Origin: Blumeriella jaapii
Taxonomy: Eukaryota; Ascomycota; Leotiomycetes; Helotiales; Drepanopezizaceae
Direction of reading: 5' to 3'
DNA length: 64,000 bases
Assembly (NCBI GenBank): GCA_009599575.1
Contig: VWND01000003.1
Span: forward strand, 944,001-1,008,000
The notes beneath the pieces were generated by a model. The model did no database searches and was not told the DNA's origin. It was given only the letters and a program-made list of their open reading frames with translations. Of this stretch, positions 59,875 to 64,000 are shown one piece after another. Numbering within the stretch: position 1 is the stretch's first letter; each line of letters starts with the position of its first letter. The position numbers and the translations under genes are program-made.

Positions 59875-61713
59875 TTATTTGCGTTTTTCCGTTTATTTTA
59901 TACGAAGCAAAGGCGTAGTATAATAGTCGCATCAAAACGGTACGAAACAAAAAAATTAATATAAAAATAAATTAGCATTTGAACATAATAAAAAGCACGA
60001 TTACGCTGGCCGCTAAAAGCGTTTTGCTAATATAAAAAACTATTCCGAATATTATACTTTTTCGAAACGCAAGCTTTTTTATCAACGGAAACGGCTTTAA
60101 AAAAAGCCAGACTAAAATTCGCGCTACGCTTACGAATAATAAATAAAAATTATTTTTTAATTAAACGTATACTTTTATTATTAATTATACGAGGTCGCGG
60201 CAAAAGCATTCGTTAAATTGCAAAAACGAAAATCGAGCGCGCGGCGATTTGATTTTCGCTAATTTCCCGATTTTAATTCCGATTATTTTTTTTTTTTTTA
60301 AATGCCGAACGGATCCTATTTTAAAAATAAAAAAAAAAAAAGGCCGCGAAAGCTTTTAATAAATAATAAAACGAATTACTTTCCGATAATATTACGATTT
60401 TTTTTAATAATACAAAACGATATTCAAAAAAAAACAAATTAATTAGCTACGATTATATAATTTACTAAAATAAAAAAATAATCGGCTCGGGCTATAAAGC
60501 GATTAATACGAAATCTTACGTTTTCGACGCGGAAATAATAAAAGTTCGTATAAAACTGGCTAAAACATTACGCGCGCAGCTTGCTTATACGTACGGCCGT
60601 ATTTGGCTTTGCATCGATTCGATTTCGGTAATTTAATATATACAAAAAAACGCGTTATCGATATTATAATAAACGTTCTACGAAATACAAAATATAATAT
60701 TTATATACGACGTCGGAATCCGATAGGTTTTAAAACATATAAGTATAATCGGTAATAAAGCAGCGGACAAACTCGCCGTTTATAAAAGCAATCAGCTCTG
60801 AAACCCGGGTATGTTTTCCGAACCGACGATTTATAAAATACGTTTTTTATTACAAAACTATAAAAAACGACGCTAAAATCAAATAATAATTTAAATACAA
60901 AAACTTTTTTTTTCGGAATTATCAGCGATAGCAATTCGAATACCGTATTAAAAACCTTTTAAAATTACATTTATTTCGCCCGGTGTTTTATCGATTTTTA
61001 GCGCTTCGCTTTTTATACGGCGATTTTTATTAGTATTATATTAAATTCAAATACGCAAACGCGAATCTGAAATACTTTTGCGGCAAACGCAAAACTTTAT
61101 TATATATCGTAAAATGCAAAAAGTTTCGAAAACGATTTCGTTATTTGGCCGTTAAAACCGGATTATTTATTTATTTCGAACACCGAAGCATTGCGATATT
61201 TTGGAAAGCTGAACGCGAAGCAATTTGCGGAACTTTTTTATACTATTGAATTTTACTTATTTATCTGTTTTAAATAAACTTTGGAATAGCGTATTGCCGT
61301 TTTAAAAAAAAGTTTTCAAATATTATATTATTAACGTTTAAAATTTAGGATTTAAATTGAAAAGTTTTGAATTTTTCGCGCTTTTGCTTTGTTTTATATA
61401 ATTTCGCCGATTGGCTCGACTATTAGTTTTACGATTAACAAAAACATTTAGCGTTTTAATTTTGCATATTGATTTTATTCGAAGTTTACTTTACGAATAT
61501 AATAGAAAACCATCCCGCTTATAAAAAAAAGGCTTAAATAGCGGATCTTTTGTTATATATTTCTTTTATATAACTGCTTTTTCGAAGGTTTTTTTTTGTA
61601 TATAAAAATCCCCAGCTTAGCACGTTTCCAATGCCCTGCGGAAGGCTTGAGGTAGCGCAGTTTCACTGCCCCTTCCAAACGTTAAACAATATCATTATTA
61701 TTATTATTATTAT
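59875..61713 (+). pseudogene. LINE segment 4: RT C-terminus, RNase H and 3' end
   Basis: Directly after B2 the frame resumes with 'VFPFILYEAKA.Y', matching the LINE thumb motif (VLP.LLYGAEAW). RNase H follows at about 60480-60800: DAEIIKVRI, RIWLCIDS, and HISIIGNKAADKLA, the decayed form of the GH.GI.GNEAADKLA motif typical of Tad-clade RNase H. The segment ends in about 110 bp of nearly unmutated, GC-normal sequence and the (ATT)7 tail. Confidence 0.75.
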
Positions 61714-61714
61714 T
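61694..61714 (+). repeat. (ATT)7 3' tail of the LINE
   Basis: Seven ATT units directly before the right target-site duplication (the last T is shared with it). Simple-repeat tails in place of poly(A) are known for several LINE clades. Confidence 0.85.
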
Positions 61715-61724
61715 GGAAAGGCTC
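61714..61724 (+). repeat. Right target-site duplication of the LINE (TGGAAAGGCTC)
   Basis: Identical to 5299-5309; marks the return to host DNA. Confidence 0.85.
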
Positions 61725-62282
61725 GCGATAATTAGGCGAACGGAAAAACTAAATCCCTAAGGCTCAAGGTCAGGTGATGTTGGGCCTTCAGAAATGGCGA
61801 ATAAATCTATAGAAAAAAAAAAGAGCGTAAATGCAGCACAACACTGATTTTCGTAACTAAGTGGCACGTGTTAAAGATCATCGAGGTTACAGGTTATGTG
61901 GTGGTAGAAAGTTGACTGGTGTGAACATTCCCCAACTGTACCGGTGCCGTTAAAGATTGTAAAGACGAGGAAGGCGAGTGGAAAGAAAGACACGTTCATT
62001 TGAGTGAGGTAAGCCCGAGAAGGCTTGACCAATTTCAAGAGCAGAGTCTGATCAATTTGGATTTCATTCTTTTTGTTCGGCACGTTGCCCTTCTAGACGA
62101 GCAGTTCCAGGGCCTCTAAGGCGTATTATTGTACAGTATCACGGTATCGTAAGCAAACTTTGTACAGGGTTTTTTGCTTCGATCACTTGTCACAACTGCG
62201 TTCCTCGCCCGTGACAAACCTCATGACATGGTTGGGATGTCCTTACCTCCAAGTGCTATGGTGCAGATGGAGATGTCTGGAA
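61725..62282. other. Intergenic DNA downstream of the Mpp6-like gene
   Basis: Normal composition. A 70-codon minus frame at 61871-62083 has no recognisable domain and no supporting features; this is most likely 3' UTR and spacer. Joined with 3279-5298 it would be the pre-insertion intergenic region. Confidence 0.45.
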
Positions 62283-63223
62283 TCACTGCTGCCTCAGAGT
62301 CTTTCTCGGCGGGCCGTCGTCATCTCCTAAGTGACCTCGCTTGCTCTTGGGGCAATCTTTCTTGAAGTGATGACCACCGCAACTATAACACGAAATTCCT
62401 GCTGGGATTTGCTGCTGCTTCTTCTCTTGCTTCCCACTCAAACTCGTCAGGCCGTTCAGATTGACGACATCATTTCTCCTCTTCTTCGCTATCTGCTCGA
62501 GTTCTGCTTTGGCTGCACGCTTCTTGGCCTTGCGATCCGCTCTGGCTCGATCGGAAGCTTCTTGACGGGAAGCTTTGATCAGTGCATTCAGAGGGTCGTT
62601 GGGGTCATCCTCGTCGCCAGGAGATTGCGACTCGTCATCACCATCGTCTTCACTGGATTCCGAAGAAGAGTGTTCCATGGAAGGGTCTTGCTGCTTCTGC
62701 GCATGATTAGCGTGCGCCTGAAACCAAATCATGTAGCTTGCAATCATACCTCCACAGCTTTGTTGAATCTGCCATAACTTCTCCTTCCGATCATGACAGG
62801 CTTATCCTCCTCCTCATCCGAGATCCGGGCTTGTGAAGAAAAAGCATCAATGCTTGCGAACCCCGTCTGAACCACCCGTAAAGCATGGACTGGAGTGGGA
62901 GCCAAGTGCTTTTGATCTTCGAAACTCAGAACCCATCTTGTATCACCAGCCTCTGCTGCTTGCTTCTCCAAGGCAGCTTGACGCTTCGCTTCCTCACTTG
63001 CCAGTGCAGCTTGAACGGCTTTGCGACCAGCAAGCGCATCGACATTTATCTTCGGAGGGGTAGAGAAGGCATCTGTCCGCCTGCGCTTGGGACTGGGCTC
63101 GTCGGGAGTTGCGGGCGAGGAGGCAGAGGGGGTTGAATTCGCAGCTCTTTGCATGAACTTCATGGTCAGAAGCCTGGAAGACATCGATTTGGGTGCACTG
63201 CCGGGAGTGCTGGCGGCCGACAT
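62283..63223 (-). CDS. Mpp6-like nuclear exosome cofactor with zinc knuckle
   Basis: Two exons joined over an intron at 62697-62749, giving about 295 residues. Near the N-terminus is SSRLLTMKFMQRA, which matches the Mpp6 signature (LL.MKFMQR), and at about residues 145-155 MIGRRSYGRFNKAVE, which resembles the second conserved Mpp6 block. Mpp6 proteins bind RNA and link Rrp6/Mtr4 to the nuclear exosome for pre-rRNA and aberrant RNA decay. The middle is acidic and Ser-rich (SSSESSEDDGDDES), followed by a Lys/Arg-rich helix (DRKAKKRAAKAELEQIAKKR) and a zinc knuckle CYSCGGHHFKKDC with spacing C-x2-C-x3-H-x4-C, one residue shorter than the standard type. I choose the ATG at 63223 because the motif-bearing protein starts there; an in-frame ATG at 63322 would add 33 residues. 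The family call rests on two short motifs. Confidence 0.7.
62697..62749 (-). other. Intron of the Mpp6-like gene
   Basis: 53 nt on the minus strand: GTATGA donor, GCTAATC branch-like site 8 nt before the GCGCAG acceptor. A 32-nt in-frame alternative ending at the nearer TTTCAG is shorter than usual for fungi and would add seven residues. Confidence 0.75.
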
Positions 63224-63559
63224 CTTGAGGTTCGAATGACCGTGACGGTGTGACGGATGATGAATTCGAGGTTGGAGGATATCTGGTGTAGAGCCTTGAG
63301 AATCCTGTTGCGTCAGACACAAGGTCTGCTCTGTTGTGCAGCTTAATTATATGGTTCGCTCGAGAACGAGAAGCAAAGGCGCTCGAGCGGCGGTTGATGT
63401 TCTAGATTTTCTGGGTTTAGGGGGCGAAATTCGGCCGGCAGTGGAACTTACTTTCGCCGATTGCTGACTAATTAGCGTGCAACTCTTACACTGGCGACGA
63501 CGACAATAACGACAGTTCTGAATCTGAGTCGTGCCTCAATCAATTGAACGCCCGACACA
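63224..63559. promoter_or_regulatory. Divergent promoter region between the Mpp6-like gene and the complex I subunit gene
   Basis: 336 bp between two start codons facing apart. Contains GC-rich stretches and no clear TATA box. Shared promoter use is possible by position only. Confidence 0.5.
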
Positions 63560-64000
63560 ATGCTTTCCACCACCAGATCGCGAGCTGTATTACGGCTCTC
63601 CCGGGCCACCCAGGTCTCGGTAAGACGAAGCTATGCCTTCTCTGCATACGACAAACAGGAGATCAGCGCTTCCAGCCCCTCCAAGCCGGTCCCGAATGTG
63701 TCCAAGACCAACGAGCTCCCGATGGAGACATCCCAGCGCGATGCGCCTCTACAAGAGAATGCCGCAGACGCCGAGAAGTTGAGAGTGCAGCAGGCACCGA
63801 ACAGAGCAGACGTGTGGTCGCGCAGTCAAGCTCCGAGGGCGAAGGCTATGTCAGGACCTAGATTTGAGCAGACTATTATGGAACTGCAGGTAAGCGCATT
63901 TGCTGGGTAGCCTTTGGGAGTGGTTCCATTGGGGTCCTGGCATCTTTTCGGCACGTAAGCTCATGTTCTTGCAGCCTGCTCCTCAAGCTGCCATCGAATT
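63560..64000 (+). CDS. NADH:ubiquinone oxidoreductase NDUFS6-type subunit, 5' part
   Basis: Small zinc-binding subunit of mitochondrial complex I, in the electron-input module. The start at 63560 gives an Arg/Ser-rich amphipathic N-terminus (MLSTTRSRAVLRLSRAT) typical of a mitochondrial presequence. Then follow AYDKQEISASSPSKPVPN, DAEKLRVQQAPNR and GPRFEQTIMELQ, which I know from fungal members of this family. Exon 1 ends at 63889; the intron 63890-63974 (85 nt, GTAAGC...TTGCAG) is followed by PAPQAAIE, continuing MELQ-P.P.AAIEL of the family. The C-terminal zinc-binding domain lies beyond the window, so the entry is partial on the right. Confidence 0.87.
63890..63974 (+). other. Intron in the NDUFS6-type gene
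   Basis: 85 nt, GTAAGC donor and TTGCAG acceptor; splicing rebuilds the conserved MELQPAPQAAIE junction. Confidence 0.88.

Larger units (their letters stand above)
5310..61713 (+). mobile_element. Tad-like LINE, RIP-mutated, split into four pieces by nested LTR elements
   Basis: Outermost element of the nest. Its own DNA is 5310-7771, 19071-19441, 33271-34804 and 59875-61713, about 6.2 kb together, a usual length for fungal Tad-type LINEs. Order on the plus strand is ORF1 region, apurinic endonuclease remnant, reverse transcriptase, then RNase H, which is the Tad/I-like arrangement. The 3' end is (ATT)7 and an 11-bp target-site duplication flanks the whole. Interruptions are A1 after 7771 (TSD ATAA), C1 after 19441 (TSD ATTTA) and B2 after 34804 (TSD TTATT). 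Reading frames are full of stops. Confidence 0.85.

Noticed and set aside
5310..61713. AT-rich block as a centromere, mitochondrial insertion or bacterial transfer
   Set aside because: Paired LTRs, target-site duplications, and RT, RNase H and integrase motifs account for the whole block, and its AT bias is explained by C-to-T decay between copies.
61871..62083. 70-residue minus-strand ORF downstream of the Mpp6-like gene
   Set aside because: No motif; lies where the 3' UTR and spacer are expected.
1..64000. CRISPR arrays, rRNA or tRNA genes
   Set aside because: No regularly spaced short repeats and no tRNA-like T-loop or rRNA sequence were recognised by eye; the only short dispersed repeats are the 35-nt palindromes.

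Overview
The window is nuclear DNA of a filamentous ascomycete (Pezizomycotina). The evidence is small GT-AG introns, compact housekeeping genes at both ends, and a very AT-rich block carrying the marks of repeat-induced point mutation (RIP). I cannot name the species.

Layout: two gene-bearing shoulders flank about 56.4 kb of decayed transposons. The left shoulder (1-5298) holds the 3' end of a TFIIE-alpha-like gene and an X-family DNA polymerase (POL4 type). The right shoulder (61725-64000) holds an Mpp6-like exosome-cofactor gene on the minus strand and, divergently, the 5' end of the NDUFS6-type subunit of mitochondrial complex I. There is no sign that RIP entered these genes.

The block at 5310-61713 resolves completely as a nest. 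The outermost and oldest element is a Tad-like LINE of about 6.2 kb, bounded by an 11-bp target-site duplication (TGGAAAGGCTC at 5299 and 61714) and ending in (ATT)7. Three LTR retrotransposons sit directly in it: A1 (7772-19070, +), C1 (19442-33270, -) and B2 (34805-59874, +). C1 contains B1 (22264-29630, -). B2 contains C2 (41200-58902, +), which in turn contains A2 (45070-56360, -). Each of the three Ty3/Gypsy families (A about 11.3 kb, B about 7.4 kb, C about 6.4 kb with a chromodomain) is thus present twice, and each pair is inverted. Every element is bounded by matching LTRs and by a 4-5 bp target-site duplication, perfect in all but C2 (4 of 5 bases).

All element genes are broken by many stops, so none is expected to be active. 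Comparing the two copies of a family shows C-to-T and G-to-A changes in CpA, CpC and CpT contexts while CpG is largely kept. Beyond standard gag-pol, three things stand out. A 35-nt imperfect palindrome recurs at five sites in families A and C, mostly in linkers between protein domains and in one reading frame. Family A carries a third sense ORF of about 1,050 codons after pol. Family B carries an antisense alanine-rich ORF between integrase and the 3' LTR.
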